A DNA stretch of 64,000 bases, from contig JAEWUM010000036.1 of NCBI GenBank assembly GCA_023459355.1, positions 1 to 64,000 of the forward strand. Reading direction: 5' to 3'. The position numbers and the translations under genes are program-made. The notes below the pieces were generated by a model. That model was not told where the DNA came from and did not search any database. It worked only from the letters and a program-made list of their open reading frames with translations. Shown here one piece after another: positions 31,942 through 41,109 of the stretch. Every line of letters starts with the position of its first letter. Position 1 is the stretch's first letter. Source of the stretch: Bacteroidota bacterium. Its GTDB lineage: Bacteria > Bacteroidota > Bacteroidia > Bacteroidales > Paludibacteraceae.

Positions 31942-33645
31942 TTATTTCACGATTGACTGGAAAGTAGCATCGCTCCAGAATTTAGAGAATTCCAGGTCTT
32001 TTGCAGCTTTAGCAGCCATTGAACTATCTTTACCAATTGATGTTTTCAGATTAGAATAAACACCATCTTTGTCGTTGGTACGGGCAGCAACAATGGCACC
32101 CAGATAAGCTGTCTGTGCATCCGGTTTTTCGATAGCACTCAGCGTATTTTTAGCAGCATTGTATTCCTTGTTCAGAATTTGCGACAAGGCAGCATTATTG
32201 GTGTTGGTTCCGGCAAAAGAAGATTTAGCTTTTGCATAATCACCTGTTGCTCCATACAATGTACCGGTAGCATTTTTCAAATCACCAGAAGTACCGGCAG
32301 CTTTACCAAAGTAAACCAGCGCTTTGTCGTTTTCACCTTTGGCGAGGGCACACAAACCAGCGTTGTAGTTGACATCGGCATTCTTAGCATCGATTTGAAG
32401 CGCTTTGTTGAACAGACCGGCAGCTTCGTCAACTTTACCCTGTTGGAATTTAACCGCACCCAGGTTGTTGAATGATCTGATGTCTGAGTTGTAAAGTTCA
32501 GTTGCTTTTTTGTAGATTGCTGCTTTTTCATCCAGGTTTTCTGTTAAAGTAGCTGCATAGAGCAATTCTTCAACTGACAACTTAGAAGCATCTTCTTTTG
32601 CAAGATTAGCAATTTCGGCATCTGATTTTCCGGTTACTTTCACCATCAGTTTCAGCTGAGAACGACGAAGTTTCGGTAACACCTCATCAGCAATTTGTTT
32701 GAATGCAGCTGAAAGATTTTTGATTTCACGTTCGCGTTGTTCCGGATCGGTGTACATAGAAAGCACACGCAGAATGAGTTGTTTATCCTGAATATCTGAT
32801 TTCTCCATCAATTTCTGGAAACCTTCCCAGTCTTCCGGAGTAAATCTTGATTCGATAGTCAGTGGAGAGTTCAGTTTTTTCAATTCAGCATTCAGGAATT
32901 TTTCAGTTTCTTTCTGACGTTTTTCGGCCAAACCGGTATTCAGGTCAACAGCACCGTCAGGAGAAGCATAAGCAGAAACCTTCAGGCTTTCAACTGATTT
33001 ATTCAATTCATTTTTTGCTTCAACGATTTTATCTTTCAACGCATTAATTTGCTCTGTAGTTGTTTCAGATTTGCGTATAGTAGACTGTTGGATAAGGAAT
33101 AAAATTTCAGCATCGGTCATTTCCATGATATCGCGAACAAACTCATCTGCAATGATAGCAGCTGTAAGTCCATCTTTACCTTTCTGGAAAAGTTCAGAAG
33201 TTGCAATTACACCATCAGCCACTTTTACCGGTTTCAGGTCATATTCTTTCTTTTTGCTTTTCACATGAAAATAAAGGTACAATTCAGAAACAGCCATTTC
33301 AGGTACATAATCAAATGAAGCGTTCATGGTATAAGTTCCACCTGCTTTATAAGAAATCACGTTGTCATTTCCTACCACTTTTTCACCCTGGAATACACTC
33401 GGGGTTGATTTAACTGAGTCGCCATTGCTCATCTTCAATACAGGAGTCACTGTAACGATGGCATTCTTCTGGAAATACTTCACGGGGAAAGTTCCTGTGA
33501 TTGTAGCATCGACCTTACCGGCTTTGGTTTCGAGCGGATTAGGCGTACATGTGAACATGCTCGGATCAAGATCGCCAAGATTCTTACATGAGCTGAACAC
33601 AACAGCTACTAATATTGATAGCCCAAATAATAATTGTTTTTTCAT
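31942..33645 (-). CDS. TPR lipoprotein with OmpA-like segment
   Basis: 567-residue outer-membrane-associated lipoprotein: signal peptide with lipobox VVFSSC (Cys20). About 35-180 is beta-rich with no family I can name; LKVSAYASPDGAVDLNTGLA and EKRQKETEKF (near 240) read like an OmpA-type peptidoglycan-binding segment; about 380-520 holds TPR repeats (NNLGAVKFQQGKVDEAAGLF, VNYNAGLCALAKGENDKALV). Single gene with its own promoter box and terminator. Envelope scaffold role is an inference. Confidence 0.75.
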   Translation of the reverse strand: MKKQLLFGLSILVAVVFSSCKNLGDLDPSMFTCTPNPLETKAGKVDATITGTFPVKYFQKNAIVTVTPVLKMSNGDSVKSTPSVFQGEKVVGNDNVISYKAGGTYTMNASFDYVPEMAVSELYLYFHVKSKKKEYDLKPVKVADGVIATSELFQKGKDGLTAAIIADEFVRDIMEMTDAEILFLIQQSTIRKSETTTEQINALKDKIVEAKNELNKSVESLKVSAYASPDGAVDLNTGLAEKRQKETEKFLNAELKKLNSPLTIESRFTPEDWEGFQKLMEKSDIQDKQLILRVLSMYTDPEQREREIKNLSAAFKQIADEVLPKLRRSQLKLMVKVTGKSDAEIANLAKEDASKLSVEELLYAATLTENLDEKAAIYKKATELYNSDIRSFNNLGAVKFQQGKVDEAAGLFNKALQIDAKNADVNYNAGLCALAKGENDKALVYFGKAAGTSGDLKNATGTLYGATGDYAKAKSSFAGTNTNNAALSQILNKEYNAAKNTLSAIEKPDAQTAYLGAIVAARTNDKDGVYSNLKTSIGKDSSMAAKAAKDLEFSKFWSDATFQSIVK

Positions 33646-33711
33646 ACCGAAATTGTTATTAATTGATTGATTTATTATAATTTAATTTTCTTAACCTTTT
33701 GCAAAGATAAA

Positions 33712-33719
33712 AATTTCGT
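33712..33719 (-). promoter_or_regulatory. -7 box of the TPR lipoprotein gene
   Basis: TATCTTTG on the minus strand, 66 bases before the ATG; no clear -33 element. Confidence 0.45.
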
Positions 33720-33765
33720 TTCAATAATCCATTGAATGATAAGAAATTTTTAGAAATATAGCCTA

Positions 33766-35256
33766 CTATTTGAAAAATGCCTTAAAAATATCGTTTCCGT
33801 TGGCAAATATCAACAAAGAGAACAGCAGGAGCATCCCGGCGGTTTGGGCATACTCCATGAATTTTTCGCCGGGTTTACGACCCGTAATCATTTCGAACAG
33901 CAGGAACATCACATGTCCACCATCTAACGCGGGTATGGGTAAAAAATTCATAAAAGCCAGTATAACTGACAATAGGGCAGTCATGGACCAAAAAATCTGC
34001 CAGTCCCAGGTATTCGGGAACATTTTCCCGATACTTCCGAAGCCACCCACCTGCTTTGAACCTTCTTTTGTAAATACCAGTTTGAATTGTTTCACATAGC
34101 TGACCAATGTTTCCCATCCGAGAGATATCCCGGCTGGTATGGCTTCAAAAAAGCCGTATTCAGTTTTTTGGGTTTCAAAATAATTGAATATCGGTTTCAA
34201 ACTAACCCCCATTTTTGCATCCTCAGTCAGATTAAGCCGGGCAGTCTGCAAAGTTCCGTTTCTATAAAAAGATACTGCCACAGCCGAGCCTGCCAGGTTT
34301 TCCAGTTCTGTGGCTATATCCTGAAAGACACTGCATTGCTTGTCATTGATGGCGACTACACTGTCGCCACGCTGCAATCCGGCAGCTTCAGCCGGAGTTC
34401 CGGGTTGTACTTCTTCCACCACAAATGGATAACGAACCGAAATTAAATTCATCTCTTCCGCAGCCAGTATCTGTTGGGCAAAATCAACCGGCAACTGTAT
34501 ATTTACCTCTACACTGTCGCCACGCAACACTTGTACGTTTCTTTTTCCGTCGATAAGTATTTTTTCGATAAAGTCAGCACGCTGTTCAACCGGCTCCCCG
34601 TTCACCGATAATATCTTATCCCCCTGTTGAAATCCATGGGCAATCATTGTTGGCGAATACTGCAATCCAAAACGGGCATTCTCAAAAGGCAGATATTCCT
34701 GTCCCCACGTAAACAGCACCATGGCATAAATCACCATCGCGAGAATGAAATTCACCAGTACGCCTCCAATGATTATCGGCAAGCGTTGCCAAACCGGACG
34801 GGAACGATATTCCCAACTCTGCGGAGGTAATGCCATTTGGGTTTTATCCATCGACTCATCAATCATCCCTGCAATTTTACAATAACCGCCCAACGGCAAC
34901 CAACCAATCCCCCATTCCGTAGATTCAGGGTGTTTCCTCCAATCATCATCCGACAATTCGTTCAACGGAATTACTTCCATCAGGGGCTTTCCTTTTGCAT
35001 CCACCATGCCCACACCCTCAGAATTTACCATCTGGCGTTCGTTTGCCGGGATATTGGGTGCAAAAAATTTCACGACCCATTTACCATTTATTTTTTTTGC
35101 TCTGATTAGCGAGAATTTGGGATTGAAAAACATATAGAATTTATCGACCCTGACTTTGAAAAGCCGGGCAAAGAAAAAATGCCCGAATTCATGCAAGAAA
35201 ACGAGAATTGACAAACTGAGTATCAGTTGCAGTGTTTTAATTAAGAAAGTTTCCAT
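33766..35256 (-). CDS. rseP: RIP metalloprotease RseP (site-2 protease)
   Basis: Intramembrane zinc protease that releases anti-sigma factors or clears signal-peptide remnants. HEFGH at residues 22-26 lies in the first membrane helix; a later helix has the third zinc ligand in IPALDGGHVMF. Two PDZ-like regions lie between (about 205-270 and 275-355; the second has VEEVQPGTPAEAAGLQRGDS). 496 residues. Third gene after M23 peptidase and dxr; the dxr-rseP order is widespread in bacteria. Confidence 0.94.
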   Translation of the reverse strand: METFLIKTLQLILSLSILVFLHEFGHFFFARLFKVRVDKFYMFFNPKFSLIRAKKINGKWVVKFFAPNIPANERQMVNSEGVGMVDAKGKPLMEVIPLNELSDDDWRKHPESTEWGIGWLPLGGYCKIAGMIDESMDKTQMALPPQSWEYRSRPVWQRLPIIIGGVLVNFILAMVIYAMVLFTWGQEYLPFENARFGLQYSPTMIAHGFQQGDKILSVNGEPVEQRADFIEKILIDGKRNVQVLRGDSVEVNIQLPVDFAQQILAAEEMNLISVRYPFVVEEVQPGTPAEAAGLQRGDSVVAINDKQCSVFQDIATELENLAGSAVAVSFYRNGTLQTARLNLTEDAKMGVSLKPIFNYFETQKTEYGFFEAIPAGISLGWETLVSYVKQFKLVFTKEGSKQVGGFGSIGKMFPNTWDWQIFWSMTALLSVILAFMNFLPIPALDGGHVMFLLFEMITGRKPGEKFMEYAQTAGMLLLFSLLIFANGNDIFKAFFK

Positions 35257-35279
35257 TTATGTGTTTGATTTGTTTTTTA

Positions 35280-36440
35280 TTATTTTATCATGCTTGCAGC
35301 CATCTTTCGGGCTTCGCGGTCGGTTTGTACGTAGTCATCGTAAGCAGGCCCGGAAATAAATGACATTTTTCCCATTACCGATTCGATGATATCGCTCATT
35401 TCAAGAAAACCGGTTTTCTCCTTCAAAAATGCTGCCACAACTACTTCATTGGCCGCATTTAAGATACAGGGCATATTTCCTCCCCTGTCGATTGCCTCGT
35501 AAGCAAAGGCAAGGTTACGGAACCGTTCCATATCCGGCTTTTCGAATGTAAAATGGGGATACAGACTGAAGTCCAGTCTGGGGAAATTGGCCGGCACCCG
35601 TTCAGGATAGGTAAATGCATACTGGATAGGGAGTTTCATATCGGGAAGTCCCATTTGTGCTTTGATGGAACTATCGGCAAACTGAACCATCGAATGGATG
35701 ATGGACTGAGGATGCACAACCACTTCTATTTGCCGGGGAGAAACACCAAACAACCATTTGGCCTCAATCACCTCAAATCCTTTATTCATCATGCTGGCCG
35801 AGTCGATGGTAATTTTAGCGCCCATATCCCAGTTGGGATGTTTGAGCGCCTGAGCCGGTGTCACATGTGCGAGTTCATTCCAGTTATAGGTACGAAACGG
35901 TCCGCCTGATGCTGTTAAAATCAGCTTCTCGACGGGATTGTTTCCTTCCCCCACGAGACATTGAAAAATTGCGGCATGTTCCGAGTCTACGGGAATGATG
36001 GTAGCACGGTACTGCTGACACAATTCATTGATTAACTCTCCTGCCACAACCAGTGTTTCCTTATTGGCCAGCGCGATTCTTTTCCCGGCTTTTGCCGCGT
36101 GTATGGTTGGCTTCAGTCCGGCATAACCCACCATGGCTGTCAGCACGATATCCACCGGCTCCATCTCAGCTACCTGCGCGATGGCATCGGCACCTGCAAA
36201 TGTTTTAACGGGTAAATCTGCCAGGGCTTCTTTTAATCGCGAATATAGTTGCTCATTGGCAATGACCGCCATTTCCGGGAGAAAGCGCCGGGCCTGACTG
36301 ATTAAGAGGTCGACGTTGTTTCCTGCAGTGAGCGCATATACCTCAAACAAAGAAGGATTCGCTTCGATTACTTCCAGCGCCTGGGTTCCGATAGAACCTG
36401 TAGAGCCGAGAATGGCAATGTTTTTTTTCAGCGGTGCCAA
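35280..36440 (-). CDS. dxr: 1-deoxy-D-xylulose 5-phosphate reductoisomerase
   Basis: Second step of the MEP isoprenoid pathway, NADPH-dependent. NIAILGSTGSIGTQALEVI is the nucleotide-binding start, LANKETLVVAG the substrate block, PVDSEHAAIFQCL and TASGGPFR follow, and SIIHSMVQFADSSIKAQMG lies in the C-terminal half. 386 residues. The start is TTG at 36440, which gives the normal family N-terminus. 23 bases before rseP. Confidence 0.96.
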   Translation of the reverse strand: MAPLKKNIAILGSTGSIGTQALEVIEANPSLFEVYALTAGNNVDLLISQARRFLPEMAVIANEQLYSRLKEALADLPVKTFAGADAIAQVAEMEPVDIVLTAMVGYAGLKPTIHAAKAGKRIALANKETLVVAGELINELCQQYRATIIPVDSEHAAIFQCLVGEGNNPVEKLILTASGGPFRTYNWNELAHVTPAQALKHPNWDMGAKITIDSASMMNKGFEVIEAKWLFGVSPRQIEVVVHPQSIIHSMVQFADSSIKAQMGLPDMKLPIQYAFTYPERVPANFPRLDFSLYPHFTFEKPDMERFRNLAFAYEAIDRGGNMPCILNAANEVVVAAFLKEKTGFLEMSDIIESVMGKMSFISGPAYDDYVQTDREARKMAASMIK

Positions 36441-36467
36441 ATTATCTGTTATTGATTGAATGTAAAG

Positions 36468-37334
36468 TTAAAAAATTATCACCTCTTCCGGGTTGACCGG
36501 TTTTCCCTGTTTCCATAACTCAAAGCTGAAGTGATTACCTGATTTTGCTTCAGCTTCATCTCCTGTAAAGGCGATTACTTCGCCTGCCTTCACCATATCT
36601 CCGGGTTTTTTGAGCAGCTGGGTATTGTGTTTATAGATAGAGATATAATTATCTTCATGCTGAATGTGCATAACCCATCCGTAAGTAAAAGAATAGGATG
36701 TGTACACAACAGTCCCTGACAATACACTAACCACAGCTTCCCGCGGGGCGGTAACAATGGAAATACCGTAAACTTTTTCCCGGGCATTGAAAGAAGATGA
36801 GATTACTCCTTTAACAGGTTTGAAAAACACCAACACCTTTTCAACCTCCTGATAGGCTAGTGAAGCCAGGTTGTATTTTTCTTCCGCTTCGTAGCGTTCA
36901 ACAAATTCTTTTTCAGCCTTCGACTTCTCCAGCATGATTTCGGCCCTTTCCTTAAGCGGGATGGTATCGCTCATCTGAATGGAATCATGTTCAATATCAC
37001 CTGTAATAATTCCTTTCAGCACTTCAAGGTAAGTCGACTGCATTTCCATCTGACTGAGCAGGGAATCGACCTGCATGGATTTGCCGATAATTTCGAGACG
37101 GTCATCCGGACTACCATACCCCGGGAGATAATACCTGAGGGGTGAATAGATGATAATGGAAGCAAGAATAAAGAAGGTAATCAGGATAAAGAAAGAAGCA
37201 TATAAAAAAACAGAAAACCTGGACAACCGTACATGCCAGGATTCCTCCAGGGTATTTTCGTTCAGCACCGAGACCCGGTACTGAAAACGTATTTTCCGGA
37301 GGAAATTTTTCCATTTGTTTTTTTTTACTTTCAC
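36468..37334 (-). CDS. M23-family metallopeptidase, membrane-anchored
   Basis: 288-residue protein with a cytoplasmic N-terminus, one membrane segment (about 40-62) and a periplasmic coiled-coil stretch (about 85-165) leading to an M23/LytM domain (about 180-285: ISSSFNAREKVYGISIVTAP, HIQHEDNYISIYKHN). The first zinc ligands in the usual HxGxD block are replaced: the sequence reads VYGISIVT. The His of the HxH motif is also altered, so it may be a non-catalytic LytM regulator that activates an amidase. Start GTG at 37334. First gene of the operon with dxr and rseP. Confidence 0.8.
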   Translation of the reverse strand: MKVKKNKWKNFLRKIRFQYRVSVLNENTLEESWHVRLSRFSVFLYASFFILITFFILASIIIYSPLRYYLPGYGSPDDRLEIIGKSMQVDSLLSQMEMQSTYLEVLKGIITGDIEHDSIQMSDTIPLKERAEIMLEKSKAEKEFVERYEAEEKYNLASLAYQEVEKVLVFFKPVKGVISSSFNAREKVYGISIVTAPREAVVSVLSGTVVYTSYSFTYGWVMHIQHEDNYISIYKHNTQLLKKPGDMVKAGEVIAFTGDEAEAKSGNHFSFELWKQGKPVNPEEVIIF

Positions 37335-37375
37335 GCTATAAGATTTTTAACAAAAGCAATATCATTTTCAATATT

Positions 37376-37410
37376 TAACCACATAAGTCACATAAGACCA
37401 CATAAGTTGA
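37376..37410. repeat. CACATAAG short repeat
   Basis: Three CACATAAG units (CCACATAAGTCACATAAG, then ACCACATAAG) in the gap between the M23 gene and the V-ATPase operon. Confidence 0.6.
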
Positions 37411-37511
37411 AAGAAAAATAACTTATCAGCTATAAAGGAGTGGTTTAACAATGAGATTGTAGAAATAAAATCATGCAAAAATAACTTATTTCGGCGGATA
37501 TACAAACTTGA

Positions 37512-37542
37512 GAAGCCCAAACGCTTCACACGTTTGAGCTTC
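37512..37542 (-). terminator. Hairpin after the V-ATPase operon
   Basis: GAAGCTCAAACG pairs with CGTTTGGGCTTC (one G-T pair), loop of seven, about 20 bases after the atpK stop. No long T tract follows. Confidence 0.55.
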
Positions 37543-37563
37543 TTAACAATTTTGAATTAATTT

Positions 37564-38010
37564 TTATAGCGCGTTACCAATCATGAACACGGCAGCCAGC
37601 GAAACGATGGCGTACAATTCGGGGAATACCGCCAAAATCATGGTTTTACCAAACACGTCGTAACCTGAGCCAATTCCTGCAATACCATTGGCACAAACCT
37701 GTCCCTGACGGATAGCTGAAATCAAACCGGTCAGGGCAAGTGTAAGGCTGGCTCCGAAAACGGCAGCTGCCACACCCCATGACATGTCGGGTGCAAGATG
37801 TGTTTGCAACAGGAAGTACCCGAGAAAGCCATACAAACCTTGTGTTCCGGGCAAGGCACTAAGTACCATATAATTACCGAAAGCATCCGGATTTTTCTTT
37901 AAAGCACCGATTGCAGCATTACCCGCAATAGTTACTCCGTAAGCACTTCCCACACCGGCTAATCCGACCATTAAACCAATACCGATATACGCTAAAATAA
38001 TAGGTTCCAT
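37564..38010 (-). CDS. atpK: V-type ATPase subunit K (proteolipid)
   Basis: Membrane rotor subunit of the V-type ATPase; 148 residues with four membrane helices, i.e. the duplicated form. ALPGTQGLYGF (52-62) and FPELYAI (129-135) are the two ion-site helices. Leu53, Thr56, Gln57, Gln102 and Glu131 correspond, each at an offset of eight, to Leu61, Thr64, Gln65, Gln110 and Glu139 that bind Na+ in the Enterococcus hirae rotor. Last gene of the operon. Confidence 0.95.
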   Translation of the reverse strand: MEPIILAYIGIGLMVGLAGVGSAYGVTIAGNAAIGALKKNPDAFGNYMVLSALPGTQGLYGFLGYFLLQTHLAPDMSWGVAAAVFGASLTLALTGLISAIRQGQVCANGIAGIGSGYDVFGKTMILAVFPELYAIVSLAAVFMIGNAL

Positions 38011-38060
38011 AATTTGTTGTTTTTTATTGTGTTTATTTATTTTTACTGTTAATAAGGAAT

Positions 38061-39887
38061 TTACAATTGTTTTTCCACCTGTTTGAATGGTTTGTATTTT
38101 TTTCCTCCACCTTCAAATCCGGCATTTTTATAAAATTCGACAAAAGTCAGACGCATTGGATGCACAAAACCTCCCAAACCCGCCATAAAGATGTTGATTC
38201 CATGACCAATCAACAGGATTACCAACATGATGATAATATTGAGTACCGGGATATCACCGCTCATTTTCATGGCCAAATCATTAAACACAAATCCCATTAC
38301 GGCTGATGAAATACCCAGAGCGAACAAACGGATATAGGACAACAGGTCACCAAGCAAACCGGTTGCCATATTGTAAGCATCCCAGAGTCCGGCTCCGACA
38401 TTAATCAGCGGGTTACGTTTGATGTCGTTCAGAATAAACACCAGCAATCCTCCCAGCCCGCCAAATCCATAATACAGATATTTGGTCAGCTGCGGATCAA
38501 TTTCCATGAAATTTGAAGCAGCAAATGTTCCTCCCATTCCCAGGATGATGATTAACCAACCCCAGGATGACAGTGAAGAAGCAAAACCAAAACGGATAAC
38601 CTGCCCGATTGCTTTAATAAACATACCGAATAAAATCTGTACCACTCCAATAATCAGAGCCGTATAAAACAATTGATTCGAATCAAGCATGACTACCTTG
38701 AACTTTTCCAACCAGGGAATATCCGCTTCAATCAGATTGAAACCCAGGAAGGTTCCACTCACAAAACCGAGAATAACCGTTGAGGCTCCTAACCAGATGG
38801 CAAGGGAGAAAACCGGTTTCATGGAAGGTTTGGCTTTTCTCCGCATAAAAATGGCTGCAAGCATAAAAATTAAGCCGTATGCTGTATCTCCCACACACAA
38901 TCCAAAGAACAACAGAAAAAACGGAGCAAAAAACGGAGTGAGGTCAATTTCTCTGTAATTGGGCAAATCGTATAACTCACCAATCATTTCGTATAACTTC
39001 GCAAACTTGTTGTTTTTGAGCTTAATGGGGACTTGTTCTTCATTTGTCGGCTCAGCTGATTCAAAATAAACACCCGAAGATTCGAGGTATTCATCCAGGG
39101 CCGGAACATTTTCTTCCGGGCACCAGCCTTCAAGCAACATCACCTTGTCTTCGACCGCTGAACGGGTATTCAAAACTACTTTGGAAAAATCAATTTCACC
39201 GGAAACCTCATTACCATAAGCCTGCAGGGCATTGTAATGTTCAACGGCAAACTTCCGGATATTAGCTCTGACCTGCGTGATTTCTTCCTGCATCGATTTA
39301 ATTTCCAGCCTGATTTCATCCGCATTTTTTTCTGATAGCTTAACCGGATCCGCATCAATATTTACTTCAACGCCGGGTTTGTTCACCGTCACAAAATAAC
39401 GAAGCGTACCAACAGTATCAATTTCAAATGCGTTGTATAAGGTTTCCCATTCCGGATCAAACTTACGGACATTGCAGCAGAAAAATCTCAACTCAAAACC
39501 GGCCTCCTGTAGTGTCTGTAATCTATCGGCAGAAAAACTGCCCCACACTTCCATCCTCTCCCACTCTCTTTCGGCTGATTGCAGTTTTTGATTGAGGGAC
39601 TCGAGTAGTTCATACTGTGTTTCGATGTTTTCCATCAGCATTTTGCCTTCAACAGCTGCACCGGCAGTTTTTGGAGTCACATCTTTCTGTAACTCTGTCT
39701 GCAATTGTCTGAGCAAAGATTTCAGTTTTGAACTCAACTGCATTTGCTGGTTCAACGATTCATTCTCCGACACGCCTTCCGATTTCTCTATAACATGCAA
39801 CACCCCGATTTCCCTTATTTTTTCGAGGAAATCAAGGTATATCTGATGATAAACCAGAAAGGAATATTTTCGCATCTTTACAATCAT
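38061..39887 (-). CDS. atpI: V-type ATPase subunit I (a-subunit)
   Basis: Stator/membrane subunit that carries the ion half-channels. 608 residues: a cytoplasmic N-terminal half with two coiled-coil stretches (about 45-110, 195-220) and a C-terminal half (from about 315) with seven or eight membrane helices, including DTAYGLIFMLAAIFMRRK and LLSYIRLFALGISSAVMGFV, where the essential Arg lies. Its start overlaps the subunit D stop by four bases. Confidence 0.94.
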   Translation of the reverse strand: MIVKMRKYSFLVYHQIYLDFLEKIREIGVLHVIEKSEGVSENESLNQQMQLSSKLKSLLRQLQTELQKDVTPKTAGAAVEGKMLMENIETQYELLESLNQKLQSAEREWERMEVWGSFSADRLQTLQEAGFELRFFCCNVRKFDPEWETLYNAFEIDTVGTLRYFVTVNKPGVEVNIDADPVKLSEKNADEIRLEIKSMQEEITQVRANIRKFAVEHYNALQAYGNEVSGEIDFSKVVLNTRSAVEDKVMLLEGWCPEENVPALDEYLESSGVYFESAEPTNEEQVPIKLKNNKFAKLYEMIGELYDLPNYREIDLTPFFAPFFLLFFGLCVGDTAYGLIFMLAAIFMRRKAKPSMKPVFSLAIWLGASTVILGFVSGTFLGFNLIEADIPWLEKFKVVMLDSNQLFYTALIIGVVQILFGMFIKAIGQVIRFGFASSLSSWGWLIIILGMGGTFAASNFMEIDPQLTKYLYYGFGGLGGLLVFILNDIKRNPLINVGAGLWDAYNMATGLLGDLLSYIRLFALGISSAVMGFVFNDLAMKMSGDIPVLNIIIMLVILLIGHGINIFMAGLGGFVHPMRLTFVEFYKNAGFEGGGKKYKPFKQVEKQL

Positions 39888-40492
39888 AACACTTCCTCCT
39901 CTTTGAGTTTTTGCTGACGCGATTTTACTATCTTTTGAGAGGATTTGGAAAGATTTTCTTCGTCCTCCATAAATCTTTTAATCTTCAGGATGGCATCTTC
40001 ATAGCCCGGAATCTGTACTTTCTCGAATAAATTCACCTTCTGTGTTGTCTTCTTACGGGCATATTCGAGTAGCTGAATTTTCTCTTCACAAAACACCTGT
40101 TCAATTCCGATTTGTGCCAACTCTTTCAACTGAGCTAATCCGTCGGCGTACCATTTTGGGGCGTTGAACATGCTGTAAGGTTTAATTTGATATACCACTT
40201 CATCCAATACAGGAATGCGTACCGCTGCAATTTTTTTGATGCTCATTCTCACATCTTCTACCTTCAACAGACTGGTATCAAATTCTCCCCACAAAGCTAC
40301 CATTTTATCATAGGACACAATGCGGCTTTCCAGTTCCTGCTCCAGTCGTTTATTCTCATCCTTGGCTTTTTTCACTTCGACACGCAGGGCACTTTCCTTG
40401 TTTTTAATCGTAGGAAGTGCTCGTACACGCATCTTCAGGTTTTTTTCCAAAGCCTGTAAGGATGTTTTGTTATATTGAAATTGTATCGCCAT
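39884..40492 (-). CDS. atpD: V-type ATPase subunit D (central stalk)
   Basis: 202-residue coiled-coil rotor shaft; FQYNKTSLQALEKNLKMRVR at the start and KVNLFEKVQIPGYEDAILKI near the end are family blocks. The ORF6N gene upstream stops 6 bases before its ATG; the sequence across that junction (AAATAGATTTTT) is repeated at the end of atpB. Confidence 0.94.
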   Translation of the reverse strand: MAIQFQYNKTSLQALEKNLKMRVRALPTIKNKESALRVEVKKAKDENKRLEQELESRIVSYDKMVALWGEFDTSLLKVEDVRMSIKKIAAVRIPVLDEVVYQIKPYSMFNAPKWYADGLAQLKELAQIGIEQVFCEEKIQLLEYARKKTTQKVNLFEKVQIPGYEDAILKIKRFMEDEENLSKSSQKIVKSRQQKLKEEEVL

Positions 40493-40504
40493 AAAAATCT
40501 ATTT
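40493..40504. repeat. 12-bp direct repeat, atpD side of the ORF6N cassette
   Basis: AAATAGATTTTT on the minus strand; identical to 41110-41121. Contains the ORF6N stop codon TAG. Confidence 0.7.
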
Positions 40505-41038
40505 TCTTTTGACCGTGTGTTTCAGTTTCAACACAGCCAGATTCAGTTCTATACTGGTTTCCGTACTGTTGATCTCTAATTCTTCACCAATTATTTCAGA
40601 AAGGATATCTGTTCCTTTTTTTATCAGATTTTGCTGTTCTTCTTTTTCCGGGTTTACTGTAAAAGCCGACAAGGTTCTTGAAAACTCTCTTACTTTTGCA
40701 AAAGTCTCAATAATAGCTAGAGTTGTCTCTGTTGCTTTCGGACTCTTTAACACCGTAGCCAGCATATATAAACCTTTTTCTGTAAATGCCTTGGGCATGT
40801 ATCTGCTTTTGCTCAGATTTGCGGTCGAAATTTTCGACCGCAAAGCAGGTAAGTCTTTCCTTTTCAATTCAATAACATACCCGGAAGGAAATTTTTCCGG
40901 ATTATTTCTGACCGCTTCATTGATACGTTTTGTTTCTACTTCATACAAAGCCGCCACATCAAAATCGAGCATTACCTGCTGCTTATTCAAAACAATCAGT
41001 TTGTTTTCAACCTGATTAAATTTTACAATATCTTTCAT
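40499..41038 (-). CDS. ORF6N-domain protein (copy 2), inside the V-ATPase operon
   Basis: 179-residue paralogue of the protein at 17725-18270, about 55% identical by eye over the full length: ORF6N domain at about 8-95 (VMLDFDVAALYEVETKRINE, NNPEKFPSGYVIEL, FTEKGLYMLATVL) and the same ending LNLAVLKLKHTVKRK. I start at ATG 41038 to match the paralogue; ATG 41050 is also in frame. It lies between atpB and atpD on the same strand, which no V-ATPase function calls for. The flanking 12-bp repeats suggest it was inserted; its own stop codon lies in the repeat. Confidence 0.88.
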   Translation of the reverse strand: MKDIVKFNQVENKLIVLNKQQVMLDFDVAALYEVETKRINEAVRNNPEKFPSGYVIELKRKDLPALRSKISTANLSKSRYMPKAFTEKGLYMLATVLKSPKATETTLAIIETFAKVREFSRTLSAFTVNPEKEEQQNLIKKGTDILSEIIGEELEINSTETSIELNLAVLKLKHTVKRK

Positions 41039-41082
41039 ATCACTAATCATGTTAAGGTATCAATTCAAAAAAATGTAAACAA

Positions 41083-41102
41083 TGATCTTCCTCTGAAGAT
41101 CA
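41083..41102 (-). promoter_or_regulatory. Hairpin between atpB and the ORF6N gene
   Basis: TGATCTTC-CTCT-GAAGATCA, a perfect 8-bp stem with a four-base loop, no T tract. It could be an RNA processing or attenuation site that separates the ORF6N gene from atpB. Confidence 0.45.
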
Positions 41103-41109
41103 GACAGCA

